From: Symsagittifera roscoffensis | Taxonomy: Eukaryota > Xenacoelomorpha > Acoela > Convolutidae | Reading direction: 5' to 3' | Length of the DNA stretch: 64,000 nucleotides | NCBI RefSeq assembly: GCF_963678635.1 | Contig: NC_087065.1 | Coordinates: 5,355,209 to 5,419,208, forward strand | In this document: positions 10,517 through 21,250 of the stretch, in pieces | Numbering within the stretch: position 1 is the first letter of the stretch | Layout: each line of letters opens with the position of its first letter | The notes under the pieces: model-generated | Seen by the model: the letters and a program-made list of their open reading frames with translations, nothing else | The model's database searches: none | What the model was told of the DNA's origin: nothing | Position numbers and translations under genes: made by a program

Positions 10517-12497
10517 TTCTTTCATAACATCATGACCGGCGGAACCGTTAACGAGCACTCCGCGCCGAGCGGATGCTCACATTAACGCCCTTAATAGGCC
10601 TAAACTGCCGGGGCGGAAGGGTAGTTCGGAACGCGGAAGCCTTCCGGATTACCGTGAATAGTTTTTTAACCTAGTTAAGACCGAAAATTCACGAACCAGG
10701 AAGGGTGGGGGGAATCATGAACCCCTCATCCCCTGAGTGGTTTGTGACCAAAAACACTTAAAGATATCAGCAAAACCAAACAAAAAGTAGTATAGTACCC
10801 AAGAAAAACAAAAAACATAAAAAATAACCGAAAAAACCAAAAACAGTAAAAAAGTAAAAAATCAGTAGAAATCATCCCCCCAGACAAGATGTGATTCAAC
10901 CCCCCCGTTTGTTGTTGATAGATATATTGTTGTTACAGGCATTTATATCAGTCAGGATCGTTACGATCAATTTTGTAGCCCGTTTGTGAGGCTTGTACTG
11001 TAGGGTTATTTGAGCATTTAAGCACGTTAATGATAAATTGCGCTCAATCCGGAAGGGTCAGCTGATTCGCGCTCAATTCGGAAGGGTCTTGGGTGAAGAC
11101 CGATCCGGCAAGCAGTTCAAGGAGCAACAAGAAGGGGCTCAACGACAACAACAATCGACTGTTGGGTATCGTTAACAAGTTTTGTATCCCTTTTGGTACA
11201 AAAAGTAAGATAGTAATCTGTGGGGGGCTCGACAGTGCTGCACTGTAGTGACCCTTCACCGAACTGCGAATATCCGAGTTAAGCACCTTAATTCGGATAA
11301 TAAACAAACCCGGAGGGGTATAGTATTACTAATATTATTATTCATATAGCCTATATTAATAGTCACATATCGTTTTTCAGTGAAAAACAACGAAAACAGA
11401 CCGGTTTTTAGGGTCAAAATAGCGATATTTTGATCCCCCCACAAGTCGCGATTTTTGAGATATCGATATTTTTTGAAACGGAAAAAAGCGCTAAGTTAGT
11501 GTGTTACATCGTAACTGCACTACTGTAATAAGTAGAACCGGTTAACTTTAGTTCGGAAGTGGTTGGAACTAGTTTGGTACCAAAAACCAAATTTTCCCAA
11601 TTTTTGATAGTAAGAAACACTAAAAATTTAGAAAATTTTTTGAAATTTTTGAGGTAGGACAGTAAAAATAGTTGTTCGGACAACGTCCACTAGTGAATCT
11701 ACAAGTCTTAAAATCCGCTACCCGAAAGCCTTCCGGGTTGCAGAGAAATCGAACATAACGTGTTTGATTTGGTGGATTCATCAATCCGGAGGGGTCCAGG
11801 TAGCATAGTTTTTCGCAAAATTTTTCTACAATAGCGTTTTAGATTGGGTCTTTTGCATTGAACTAGAAGAGTATAGGCCTTCTGAGCTCGGATCAATAAT
11901 TTTTAGGTCGAAAGGACCAGATTTGCGGAAAAAGTTAGGCGGAACCTATAAGAGAGAAAATTTTTTGAGTTCGGAAAAAAGACGTTTTGGTTAATAACTT
12001 TGGAACTACTGATCATATCGAGTTGATCTTGGTACCAATAGATCAGAAATTAGCTGAGCTTACTAATAGGATCAGAAATTTTTCGGAAAAGCGAGCGAGA
12101 AAATTTTTTGAGATTGTTTTTAGCAAATTACACAAATCCGGAGGGGTACACCCTTCACGTTTTATAAATTTTTCTGAAAAACCCTTATACCCCTACCAAA
12201 AGTTGATAGCGATTGAACTAAGTAACTTAGGACAGTTCTAGACAAAAAGGGAAGGCTGAAGGCACAAGACAACCATAATAGAGTCGAAGTTAGGCAAGTG
12301 ATAAGACCCTTCACCGTTAGCGTGAATTGTCAAATAAAAGGCTTAACTTCAATCCGGAAGGGTCTAGGAAGGTAGTACATACCCTTCCCAGTTAATTGAA
12401 AGAGCATAATTGCATCGGAGAACGTATCCGGAGGGGTATAGGTTGAAAAAAGGAAATCTCCGAAAAGCCACTTTTACAAAACCGGAGGGCTCCTAAT

Positions 12498-12682
12498 CCG
12501 GAGGGGTCAAAGATTTTTCAAGTTAGGAGGGGTCCGAATCCGGAGGGGTCTTATAGTTGCTAATTCGGAGGGGTCCAAATCCGGAGGGGTCTTCTATTAA
12601 CCAACTCAGAGGGGTCCAAATCCGGAGGGGTCTAGATTCTATCAATCCGGAAGGGTCCTATTTGTGCCAATCCGGAGGGGTA
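12498..12682 (+). repeat. tandem CCGGAGGGGTC array in the leader
   Basis: Six exact motif copies start at 12498, 12540, 12581, 12622, 12647 and 12672, that is at spacings of 42, 41, 41, 25 and 25 nt, with variant copies between them (12524, 12564, about 12606). The 41-nt unit contains one exact and one variant motif. Confidence 0.75.
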
Positions 12683-13459
12683 TTATTTTATTAAGGACTT
12701 AGGTAGACGAAAGAAAGACTAAAAAGTGAGAGGTATTAGGTTATTAACACACAGGCTAGGTATCAGTGACTGCACTGGTAACTTGCCTTTCAATAAGAAC
12801 CAGACTAATACAAAACAGGTCCGAACTCGGATATTCGCGACACTAAGTCTAAATTAAAAAGAGCGTGATTCATTGGTGTGGATTGAAACATAATACGTTT
12901 TTGGGAAAAGTGACTGCCCTGAGGATTTTAGTAGGTGTAGCTCGGGCAGTCCGAAGGCAGATAGGTAACACAGTACTCGGTGGGTGCAATAGACGCCCAC
13001 TTGAGAAAATTACTGCCTTCAAAGTTTTGTCTGTTTGGTGCGGCACCGAGCAGGGAAAGCTTTTTCTTTAAAAGACAGGTTCGACTATTGTACTGCGACC
13101 GACTAAGAGTACAAGACACATACGTTTTTTTTATATATACATTCATATTGTGTCAAAATAAATTATTTGTTTTTGATTTTAAATCAACGTAAACTGTGCT
13201 TGATTGGGTAGTGAGTACACTATCTTTTAAATTGACTGATAACATCATATTGTGCTAGTTTCAAAATCTTTGGACCGATAATCGGTTAGTGTGAATAAAT
13301 TTTATACAAACTGTACTCTGACAACATACAGGGATTCGTGGTCACTATTTAATAGAATCTGGTGAAATTTATTGTGTTGTGTCATTATTATTGTTAATAA
13401 AACTATAAGGTCTCTAGCAATTGAGTCAAGAGTAGGCATAGGAAAGTGACAAATAAAGA

Positions 13460-14164
13460 ATGAGTTTAGACAAGTCAAGGATACCAAAACGAGGTAATAG
13501 CTCTAGGAAATTCATACCTGAAAAGCAAAGAAAAACGATGACCGATCCTTTTGTGGATTGGATCAAGCGAACCCGGTCCGATAAAGAGGGGACGGTTTCA
13601 GGCAGAATGGTTGAAACGAGAAGTCAAAAGACCTCAGAAGAGCGAAGAGAACTGTTAGAAGTGGAGGTCAATACGGACCATACCATGAACGACAACCAGG
13701 GAGTAAATGGACTGGAAGGGAGAGGCAGAAGGCTGGCGAGTGAATCTACTCCGGTAGAACAAGGCCATGATTTTGCCACTTCCACCGGGACGTTGGATCG
13801 AGAGGAGATGTCGGAACTGTCCGACATCTCAACTGAAGTAACGGCAACTAGAAGATCTCCGACAGACAACACTATGATGGCAAGCGGAACTGGAAAACAA
13901 ACAACCTCATCATCGTTCTCAGAAAGAATGAAGAACACCTTCGGAAACATCTTTCCATTCAGCATGGGAGGAGGAGCAGGAAACGATGGGGAGTCCCAGG
14001 AGGAAGAGGATGAAGAGGAGCAAGGGGACTTTGGATCTCAAGTCAGTCTCAATAGTTCGATCCAGGAGAGTGAGGCACACGTCGGAAGAGAGACTGGAAC
14101 CATGGATAAATTTGGTGTAGTGACAACGATAAGCAAAGAGGCAAACACAGGACTTCACGATTAG
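13460..14164 (+). CDS. gag, N-terminal segment of copy 1
   Basis: Starts at ATG 13460 and runs 234 codons to a TAG. The product is hydrophilic and Ser/Thr/Glu-rich, with a basic start (KRGNSSRKFIPEKQRK) and an acidic run (SQEEEDEEEQ). The same segment in copy 2 is about 60-70% identical, with FVxxIxRTR and TLDREEMSELSDIS conserved. In copy 2 the frame continues into the next segment, so the stop here follows from a frameshift near 14155. It has no domain I recognise. By position it is the matrix-like region upstream of capsid. An 11-bp hairpin lies within it (13805-13830). Confidence 0.65.
   Translation: MSLDKSRIPKRGNSSRKFIPEKQRKTMTDPFVDWIKRTRSDKEGTVSGRMVETRSQKTSEERRELLEVEVNTDHTMNDNQGVNGLEGRGRRLASESTPVEQGHDFATSTGTLDREEMSELSDISTEVTATRRSPTDNTMMASGTGKQTTSSSFSERMKNTFGNIFPFSMGGGAGNDGESQEEEDEEEQGDFGSQVSLNSSIQESEAHVGRETGTMDKFGVVTTISKEANTGLHD
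13805..13830 (+). promoter_or_regulatory. conserved perfect hairpin within gag
   Basis: GAGATGTCGGA (13805-13815), loop ACTG, TCCGACATCTC (13820-13830): 11 of 11 pairs. Both gag copies of copy 2 keep the stem (about 56796-56820 and 58244-58269). It overlaps codons for EMSELSDIS. It is a candidate packaging or dimerisation signal. Confidence 0.55.
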
Positions 14165-14326
14165 GACAAGTTCGGAGCCACAACCTGAAGAGAGTAGAAC
14201 CAGAGGGCTTGGCAACGCGTTAGCGGATCCTGAAATAAATCATGATAAAACGTCAAGACAGAGAGTCAAGGCCGGATCTCTACCAGCACGAAGCTACCTG
14301 GGACCGACAGAGTTACACCACCACTA
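14165..14326 (+). pseudogene. frameshifted gag segment of copy 1
   Basis: In the gag-pol frame this stretch has several stops. In another frame it reads a segment with RGLGNALADPE and KTSRQRVKA, which matches the uninterrupted copy 2 frame. The gag-pol frame resumes near 14275-14300. Two compensating frameshifts, or one replaced segment, explain this. Confidence 0.6.
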
Positions 14327-14707
14327 GTGACGCCACTCATGGATAACGGGGCAGCACTAGAGGAAGCCTTAAACAACATAGTGGGCAGTTTAGGAGAACA
14401 AAATGAACAGATGTCGATAAGAATGAGTGAACTAGAAAGAGCAGTTCACATTGAAAGAGAAAGTCTGCGGGAAGAAATAAACCGCAACAGACAAGAAGTT
14501 GGCAGAAGCGAAAAACGCTTGAAAGAAAGAACGGACGAACATATGACGAGGAACTTGTCGCGAATGACAAGGGAGGCGGAACAGAGGGAGTTACGCTTAA
14601 GAGCCGACAGGGAGAAGTTAAGAATTCAGCAAGAGCAGTCTCTTGGGTCTCTTGACACAAAGATAGACGCGATGATGGAGAGGCGAACGCAGGCTATCAT
14701 GGATTAG
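14327..14707 (+). CDS. gag, coiled-coil segment of copy 1
   Basis: In the same frame as the previous and following segments. It encodes about 126 residues of strong heptad coiled coil (repeats such as REEINRNRQEVGRSEKRLKERTD and AEQRELRLRADREKLRIQQEQ in part), likely an assembly module of Gag. It ends at TAG 14705-14707 after AIMD. Copy 2 has AGG (Arg) at that codon, so the stop is probably a lesion of copy 1 and not the real gag end. Confidence 0.65.
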   Translation: MTPLMDNGAALEEALNNIVGSLGEQNEQMSIRMSELERAVHIERESLREEINRNRQEVGRSEKRLKERTDEHMTRNLSRMTREAEQRELRLRADREKLRIQQEQSLGSLDTKIDAMMERRTQAIMD

Positions 14708-17700
14708 TTGGACGGGCTACTAAGCAGCAAGAGTGGACCAAAAGAAGGAGAGCCGAACTCGGGAGGTCCCAGCAGGGAACCGAGGGTGAACTTCAATGAA
14801 CATCAAAGGAGGAAGACAAATGGATCCACTAGAGGCAGGGGCAGTTCATCAGGCTATGCCACAAGGGGTAATACAGCATGGGGCCCGAACAGTAGAGCAA
14901 GTTCAACGGGGAACAGACAAACCTCGAACGAACGACCAACGCAAAGCACACATGCGACCGGGAGAAGCGATTCTGGCAACATGGGGCATACAAGCCCGAA
15001 GAGGAGTCACATGGGCCAAGCGGGAAACGCTCATGGTGATTCGGATTGCAGGGATGCACCGCACACAGAGCCTTCGACAAGGTGTGAGGACACTCAGGCG
15101 GGACACTCAAGGGATGCTACGGCAATGGCCACAGCATTTGAACCCCTGAACAGGTCTTTGGAGACATTCCTGACGCGGTTATCTAGAACCAATGAACGCA
15201 GTGAAAAGTCCAGAAGAGTCTTTAAGAAGCCAAGATGCTACAAGGACGAATCTGATGGCTGTATTGATACCTGGATAGAGGTAATGAAGCTGCATTTCGA
15301 GGAAGAGGACTTGTCGGAGAGACAGGAATGCAGCGCGCTCACCAGCAACTTAGAAGGGACAGCCCTGAACTGTGTCATGGCTAAGAAACAGTATCAACGT
15401 GACACTGCTGAGAAAATCTTCGAAATCTTGTTAAACCGTTTCGGATCAGGGGTGCAGGGGCACCAGGCGATGATGCGCTTCGAGAAACGGAGGCAACGAG
15501 AAGATGAAACAATAGACAAGTTTCTCGATGATTTGGAAATGCTGAGAAGACGCAGCCAACCGGATGAGTCAAACCGAAGGATGAACCTGGCCGTAGCCTC
15601 AAAATTCATCGATGGTGTGAAAAATGATGAACTTCGTACGATGCTAGCAACGCATTACACACCACTATCAACTAATGCGCCAACACCGGAGGAGTTGAGG
15701 CTCAAATCAAAAGAGTATCTTTTGTTGAAACCTCCTTCGAGATCTGGATATTACAAGAACAATTATGGCAATTTTAACAACGGACCAGCTAACCAAGGGA
15801 ACAATTGGTACAAACCGAGGGATGATATGGACAAGAGACGTTCTTGTGCTAATTGCAGTTCAACAGACCATCATGTGTCAGCATGCCCAGCTTACAAACA
15901 AGGCATGAAAGCAATAGGCTTTAGCCTCGAGGACGAAGATGCGTCAGAGTTGGATCATGAGGATTTCATGAGAGGAGTAATTGCGAAATTTGGCCCGAGG
16001 TGTTTCTTTTGTAACTTGGAAGGGCATTTTAAATCAGATTGTCCGCAATTCTGGGATGCAGTGGCAGACATCAAGCATCCAAGGCATGAAGAAGCTTTGT
16101 CAGGAGTGAAAGCAAGCAAGGCTCGACTTTTGGGCGAAGCAGAGGCACGCAGGAAGGACAAACCTCAAGAGCTGGCGGCAAAGAAAATGCAAGCAGTAAC
16201 AGAAGAAGCACGTGAACCGGAACCAGCAACTGCGGCCGATGACTTCAAGATCGATTATAAGGCAGCCGCAAAGGATGCTTTAAATAGAGTACAGCAGGAA
16301 TTGGTGACGAAAGAGATCGAACAAAAAGTGAAACTTGAACTGGAAAATGAAAAGCTTCAGGAGCAACTGAATACCTTCGAGGCAACGGAGTTCGAAGAGA
16401 CGAAAACACCAAGCAGTTTAGATATGAAACTTAAAGTGATCTCCGGTAAGAGGTTCGGCATGGCGCCGCAGGGAAAGAAGATACAGTCGATAATCTCAGT
16501 GGCTGGACACCAGGTAATAAGAAATTTGAGTGAACCATCAGAGTTCACTTTAATGCATTTGGACACATATGCAGATTATCTGAGGCAGGTGGAGCCACGC
16601 ACTGAGTCGAGAGCTGTGCGAGCACTACTAACGACGGGTGGCCCTCGCATGAAGAAACTTCATGGACGCTACTTGGAGGTCTATGGGCCGTATCAAATAA
16701 TGCTGAACGTGGATGGAATCAGCATCTACACCAGGACTTACATAACAACAGATGATGACCAAATGGGGCAGATCTATTTGGGTGAAGAGGAACTCAAAGT
16801 CCGCAGGATAGGCCATGACGCCATGATGGAACAAGACGCGGTACATATTGGATATGAAGCAGATGTGACAGCACACCTGCTTGACACCAACGGAACAAAA
16901 ATCGGAGTCACAGGGCTTCTGGACACAGGCGCGGTGGTGAGTGTGATGCCGATAAAAACCTGGGAGAGAATGGGCTTCACGCGGGAAGATTTGATTCCTA
17001 CGAATCTCCGACTAGCCGCTGCAAATCGAGGAGCTATCTACGTAGCCGGAAGAACACCGGTGACGGTCCTTCACATGGGAGGACGGAACCTTTGGATGAG
17101 CTTCCTGGTGGTAGAGAATCTGGACGACGCCGACCAATTCATCTTGGGCAGAGATTTTGTCAGGAATTTTGACGTGATGATTGACTTGAACAACGGTCTA
17201 ATACGGATTAGAAACCCGGACCGAAAGTATGTTAAGAGACCAATTAATAGGATAATAACAGATGAAAATAAGGTACCAGTTTTTTTGGATAGAAAAGTAA
17301 AGTTACAACCAGGACAAGCTGTAGTAGCGATTTTTAGAATGAGAAATTTAAATTCGTTAAGTGATAGTAAACAGGTTTGCTTAGTACCGAATCCAAATAA
17401 TCAGAGTTCGGTGATTTTAGGCCGGAGCTTCTCGGTAACGCGAAACGGACTGTGTGTCAGTGTGTTGTTGAACACACTGGACACCACGGTTTCAATCCAG
17501 CGTGGAAAGAAGCTTGGTTACGCATTGCCGATGAGGACCGACTATGAAGAGACACAAAACTTGAAGAAATATAGTGTGAAAGACTGTCCTTATCATGCAA
17601 ATAAAGATAAAATCTTAAAGAGAATTAATGAATTAAGATCTATTCGTAAATTGTTTTCAATGAAATCCGAAACGGACGACGGCTTATCAAGCTGCTCGAA

Positions 17701-20700
17701 TTTTCCGGAACGCCCCTCGTCATATGAACTAGGTTCTGACAAACCGGTTTTGCCAGAAATAGAACATTTAAAAGGAAAAATAGGTGAGGGAGATTTTGAA
17801 AAATTGCGGGACCTCCTAGATCGGAACGCCGAAGTATTTTCAAAACATAAGGCGGACATCGGTTGCTGTAATTTCGTCGAACACGAAATCGAACTAGAAG
17901 AGGGCGCCGTTCCCCATAGGGAAGGCGCAAGGCGAATGACGCCACATAAATCGGAAGCGTGCCGAGCGGAAATAGAAATGTTGCTTGAATACGACATGAT
18001 AGAACCCTCGAAATCACCATGGGCTTGCGGAGTAGTAATGGCGAAAAAGAAAGGGGGGCAGCTTAGATTTTGTTGCGACTTTCGTTACTTGAACGCGGTA
18101 ACGATTAAAGATGCGTACCCGATACCGCGAATAGACGAGAGCCTATCCAAACTTGGTGATGCAAAGTTCTTCACCACATTGGACTTGGGTTCTGCCTTCT
18201 GGCAGGTTCCTCTGCGAAAGAAGGACAGGGAGAAAACCGGATTCGCGTGCGAATTGGGGTTGTACCAGTGGAAGAGGATGCCCTTCGGCTTGTGCAATGC
18301 AACAGCAACCTTTCAAAGGCTGATGGCTCAGGCTTTGACAGGAGTGACCAAAAAGTACGGGAATCTCTTGATGTGCTACGTGGATGACGTAGTCATAGCG
18401 ACACCAACCCTGGAGGATCACATTGATCGACTCGATGAGGTCTTCGGATGTATGAAAAGAGCAGGCTTGAAATGCAAACCATCGAAATGTGAAATCCTTA
18501 GGGATTCGATCAAGTACCTGGGAAGAATGGTGGACCGGCATGGTGAGAGGCCAGATCCAGAAGCAGTAGAGGCTGTGCTGACATGGAAAGCTCCTAGAAC
18601 GGACACACAGCTCATGAGCTTCCTAGGGTTTGCCAATTACTACCGAGAATTCATAAAAGGATACGCGGACAAGGTGTACCCGATGCAGAAGCTGATGCGC
18701 AACAAAGGGAAAAAGTTCGAATGGAACGATGAGGCACAAGTTGCTTTCGAGAACATAAAGCGGGAACTGTGCGAAGCGCCAGTGCTGGGCATGCCTACAG
18801 AAAAGGGCATGTATGTTCTTGACACAGACGCATCGGTGGTGGCCATCTCAGGAATATTGCATCAAGAGCAAGAATGGAACGGAAGAACAGTCCTCCGTCC
18901 CATTGCATACGGCAGCAAGGTCTTGAGTGACACAGAGATGAAATATGGCGCACCGAAAGCAGAAATGTTTGCAGTAGTCACCTTCGTGGAAAAGTACCGT
19001 GCATACTTGGGGAGCGCTCCCTTCAAGTTACGCGTGGACAACAGAGCGTTATCCTGGTTGAAGACCTACTCGATGGATCAGAGTTATATTGGTAGATGGA
19101 TAGTCAGATTGGGTGGCTACCATATGATAATCGAACATAGGATGCGTGATAAACATCAGAATGCTGACAGTCTCAGCAAGAAAACTGAGTTCTATGAAAG
19201 ATTGGAGCAGAAGCAGGCCAATCAGGCGGAAGTAAAGGAGGGATTCTCGTTTCTGGACAAAGAAACTTATGAAGCGCTTCCCTTAACGAGATGGTTGGAT
19301 AAGTCTGGACATCCAATTCCGGGGCATCCTGAGTTACCTGTAGAGAAAGCAGCCGAGATAAAGATCCTGTCAAGGGAGGACCCGGTCCCCTTGGATTTGT
19401 TGCTGCGCTCGAACCTGGTACAGCAAGAACTCTCTCGCATGAATATAAACAGCCTCTCATTATTGGATAAAACGGTGCAAGTCACACCACAAGTGATGCG
19501 GATACTGGGTGGATTGTTAGAAAGAGAAGTGACCAGAGATGACCCCGAGTGGACAGCAGCAGTGGCATCGCTAACAGTCAGTGAGAAAGTGAAGATCATG
19601 CCGTCCAGACAACAGCACGAAGAGAACAAGAGGGATTGTAGGACAATAGTTCAGCAACTAGTATCCTCAATACCCCAAGAGATTTTAACCAGTACTTCTT
19701 ACGGACAGAAAGGACGGGAGAGCGGCAAGCAAAAGAAAACTGTCACCTTTGTAGACCGGGATAAAGAGGGTGGAGTTGTAAAACAAAATCTGCTGCAAGA
19801 CTATTTGTCCGGGGAGAAAGATAAGGAGAAAAACCAGCGATCACAAGATCAACACCCGGGACAAGGAAATTTGTCCGGGGAGTCCGAGATAGACGAGAAA
19901 ATTCCTGATGAGAAACAGGACCTAGAGAACAAAGTTTTGTCCGGGGAGTTCAGATGGATGCGAAGGAAATACGGACATGATCTGGAGGAGCGTGCAGTCT
20001 CCAGCACAACACCTTCGACGGATGATAAGTCAGAAAGCTCGAGAATGAACACCTATTCAGACAGGGATTCGACCTCGGGATCAGAACTGTCAGAACTGGC
20101 GATACACACGCTACTAGTGGAAACTCGGGCGAGAAACCTGGACAGAGAGGTGTACCAGGATCCTGACAGTGATCGCTACCTAATACCAAGCGAAAGAGTC
20201 TTTGACAACGCAGCGGATGACTTAGAAACGATAGCGGTATCGAAACGTTCGATAAGCCTGTTGCCGCAGAAAGAGGTAGTCAGGACTGATCTTCAGCCGT
20301 TTCAACAAGAAACACAACCGTTGGCGAAGATTTGGTGCGTTAAGATGGAAGAAGACACACATCAGCCCAACGAGCTGAACAGTCAGATGAGAGTCATGAA
20401 GACGTACTTGAAGGCGAGATACAGACTCTCGGACCTTCTAAGGGCGCAGAGAAATGATCGCATGACAAGCAACCTAAAAAGGTGGATAGAAAACGGTGCA
20501 CCTGACAAAGGTGATCTGGAAGAAGACAGCTATAGGATCCTGAGACAATACTTCATGCAGAAGGAGGGGAGATTATATCTGAACAAGGACGGGATCGTGG
20601 CTTGCAGGAGAAGAGAAGAAGACAAGGTCTTATACAAATATAACGCGATAGTGTTGCCGCAACTCTATCAGACAGAACTATTATTCAGGTCGCATGATCA

Positions 20701-21250
20701 GATGGGCCATCAAGGGATCGACAAAGTGTATCAGAGGATCCTGAAGCGCTTTGAGTGGCCTGGGATGAAAAAGGCATGCGAGAAATGGGTGACAGCATGT
20801 CTGTCATGCCAACAGGTCAAGGATCCTAGGAAGTTGCGATTTCCTTTACAATCAATTGAGTCGTCTGAATTCAACGAGGTGGTACAGATAGATCACCAGA
20901 AGATATGCATGACAGACAGCGGTTACAACCAAGTCTTGGTCATGATAGATCACTTCACGAAGTATGCAGAGGCCGTGCCCTGCATAACTGCCTCGGCGGA
21001 AGAGACATGCGACCACCTGATCAATACGTGGATAGCAAGACACGGATGTCCAATGACGTTTCAATCGGACAATGGAACGGCTTTCGTAGGCGAGCTTACG
21101 AAAGAGCTTATGAGACGGTCACAAGTCGCTCAGGCTCACTCCACGACATACCACCCTCAGACGAATGGCTTAGTGGAAAGACAGAATAGGACGTTAGTGT
21201 CGATGCTGAGGGTATATTGTTCCAGGTACATGACCGATTGGGACAGATAA
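14708..21250 (+). CDS. gag-pol polyprotein: capsid, NC, PR, RT, RNase H, integrase
   Basis: Continues the gag frame after TAG 14705, so no true start codon is needed at 14708. In order (residues counted from 14708): Retrotrans_gag-like capsid, about 160-340; two CX2CX4HX4C knuckles (CANCSSTDHHVSAC about 380, CFFCNLEGHFKSDC about 431); aspartic protease LLDTGAVVSVMP (D about 739); RT with TLDLGSAFWQVPL (D about 1159) and YVDD (about 1224); RNase H VLDTDASVVAISG (D about 1374); integrase H-H-C-C finger (about 1990-2035) and core D-D-35-E (QIDHQ about 2060, SDNGTAF about 2121, GLVERQN about 2156). The RNase H to integrase spacer is very long (about 450 aa) and carries three LSGE repeats. It ends at TAA 21248, where copy 2 has Tyr. 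Gag and Pol are fused in one frame. Confidence 0.9.
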   Translation: MDGLLSSKSGPKEGEPNSGGPSREPRVNFNEHQRRKTNGSTRGRGSSSGYATRGNTAWGPNSRASSTGNRQTSNERPTQSTHATGRSDSGNMGHTSPKRSHMGQAGNAHGDSDCRDAPHTEPSTRCEDTQAGHSRDATAMATAFEPLNRSLETFLTRLSRTNERSEKSRRVFKKPRCYKDESDGCIDTWIEVMKLHFEEEDLSERQECSALTSNLEGTALNCVMAKKQYQRDTAEKIFEILLNRFGSGVQGHQAMMRFEKRRQREDETIDKFLDDLEMLRRRSQPDESNRRMNLAVASKFIDGVKNDELRTMLATHYTPLSTNAPTPEELRLKSKEYLLLKPPSRSGYYKNNYGNFNNGPANQGNNWYKPRDDMDKRRSCANCSSTDHHVSACPAYKQGMKAIGFSLEDEDASELDHEDFMRGVIAKFGPRCFFCNLEGHFKSDCPQFWDAVADIKHPRHEEALSGVKASKARLLGEAEARRKDKPQELAAKKMQAVTEEAREPEPATAADDFKIDYKAAAKDALNRVQQELVTKEIEQKVKLELENEKLQEQLNTFEATEFEETKTPSSLDMKLKVISGKRFGMAPQGKKIQSIISVAGHQVIRNLSEPSEFTLMHLDTYADYLRQVEPRTESRAVRALLTTGGPRMKKLHGRYLEVYGPYQIMLNVDGISIYTRTYITTDDDQMGQIYLGEEELKVRRIGHDAMMEQDAVHIGYEADVTAHLLDTNGTKIGVTGLLDTGAVVSVMPIKTWERMGFTREDLIPTNLRLAAANRGAIYVAGRTPVTVLHMGGRNLWMSFLVVENLDDADQFILGRDFVRNFDVMIDLNNGLIRIRNPDRKYVKRPINRIITDENKVPVFLDRKVKLQPGQAVVAIFRMRNLNSLSDSKQVCLVPNPNNQSSVILGRSFSVTRNGLCVSVLLNTLDTTVSIQRGKKLGYALPMRTDYEETQNLKKYSVKDCPYHANKDKILKRINELRSIRKLFSMKSETDDGLSSCSNFPERPSSYELGSDKPVLPEIEHLKGKIGEGDFEKLRDLLDRNAEVFSKHKADIGCCNFVEHEIELEEGAVPHREGARRMTPHKSEACRAEIEMLLEYDMIEPSKSPWACGVVMAKKKGGQLRFCCDFRYLNAVTIKDAYPIPRIDESLSKLGDAKFFTTLDLGSAFWQVPLRKKDREKTGFACELGLYQWKRMPFGLCNATATFQRLMAQALTGVTKKYGNLLMCYVDDVVIATPTLEDHIDRLDEVFGCMKRAGLKCKPSKCEILRDSIKYLGRMVDRHGERPDPEAVEAVLTWKAPRTDTQLMSFLGFANYYREFIKGYADKVYPMQKLMRNKGKKFEWNDEAQVAFENIKRELCEAPVLGMPTEKGMYVLDTDASVVAISGILHQEQEWNGRTVLRPIAYGSKVLSDTEMKYGAPKAEMFAVVTFVEKYRAYLGSAPFKLRVDNRALSWLKTYSMDQSYIGRWIVRLGGYHMIIEHRMRDKHQNADSLSKKTEFYERLEQKQANQAEVKEGFSFLDKETYEALPLTRWLDKSGHPIPGHPELPVEKAAEIKILSREDPVPLDLLLRSNLVQQELSRMNINSLSLLDKTVQVTPQVMRILGGLLEREVTRDDPEWTAAVASLTVSEKVKIMPSRQQHEENKRDCRTIVQQLVSSIPQEILTSTSYGQKGRESGKQKKTVTFVDRDKEGGVVKQNLLQDYLSGEKDKEKNQRSQDQHPGQGNLSGESEIDEKIPDEKQDLENKVLSGEFRWMRRKYGHDLEERAVSSTTPSTDDKSESSRMNTYSDRDSTSGSELSELAIHTLLVETRARNLDREVYQDPDSDRYLIPSERVFDNAADDLETIAVSKRSISLLPQKEVVRTDLQPFQQETQPLAKIWCVKMEEDTHQPNELNSQMRVMKTYLKARYRLSDLLRAQRNDRMTSNLKRWIENGAPDKGDLEEDSYRILRQYFMQKEGRLYLNKDGIVACRRREEDKVLYKYNAIVLPQLYQTELLFRSHDQMGHQGIDKVYQRILKRFEWPGMKKACEKWVTACLSCQQVKDPRKLRFPLQSIESSEFNEVVQIDHQKICMTDSGYNQVLVMIDHFTKYAEAVPCITASAEETCDHLINTWIARHGCPMTFQSDNGTAFVGELTKELMRRSQVAQAHSTTYHPQTNGLVERQNRTLVSMLRVYCSRYMTDWDR
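19805..19948 (+). repeat. three internal polypurine-tract-like sites in pol
   Basis: TTGTCCGGGGAG occurs at 19805-19816, 19871-19882 and 19937-19948, spaced exactly 66 nt apart, each encoding LSGE. The 3' LTR is preceded by CTGTCCGGGGAG (33162-33173). Copy 2 keeps two exact sites (50886-50897 and 51018-51029) and one degenerate site (50952-50963). Confidence 0.65.

Larger units (their letters stand above)
10487..13459 (+). promoter_or_regulatory. 3-kb structured, non-coding leader of copy 1
   Basis: No open frame of substance. CCGGARGGGT followed by C or A occurs at 11049, 11310, 11786, 12138, 12354, 12428, 12498, 12540, 12581, 12622, 12647 and 12672, plus once in the LTR (10010) and several near-copies. 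Many are the 3' arm of a hairpin whose 5' arm is ACCCTTC(A)CCG or CCTTCCGG: about 10638-10708, 11251-11320, 11727-11797, 12305-12364 and 12381-12438. The segment 12850-13100 is conserved in copy 2 (about 58950-59170, minus strand). Possible roles are packaging, dimerisation or internal initiation. None is proven. Confidence 0.6.

Noticed and set aside
12498-12682. CRISPR-like array
   Set aside because: The repeats are only 11 nt, spacing varies, there are no cas genes and the context is an animal retroelement leader.
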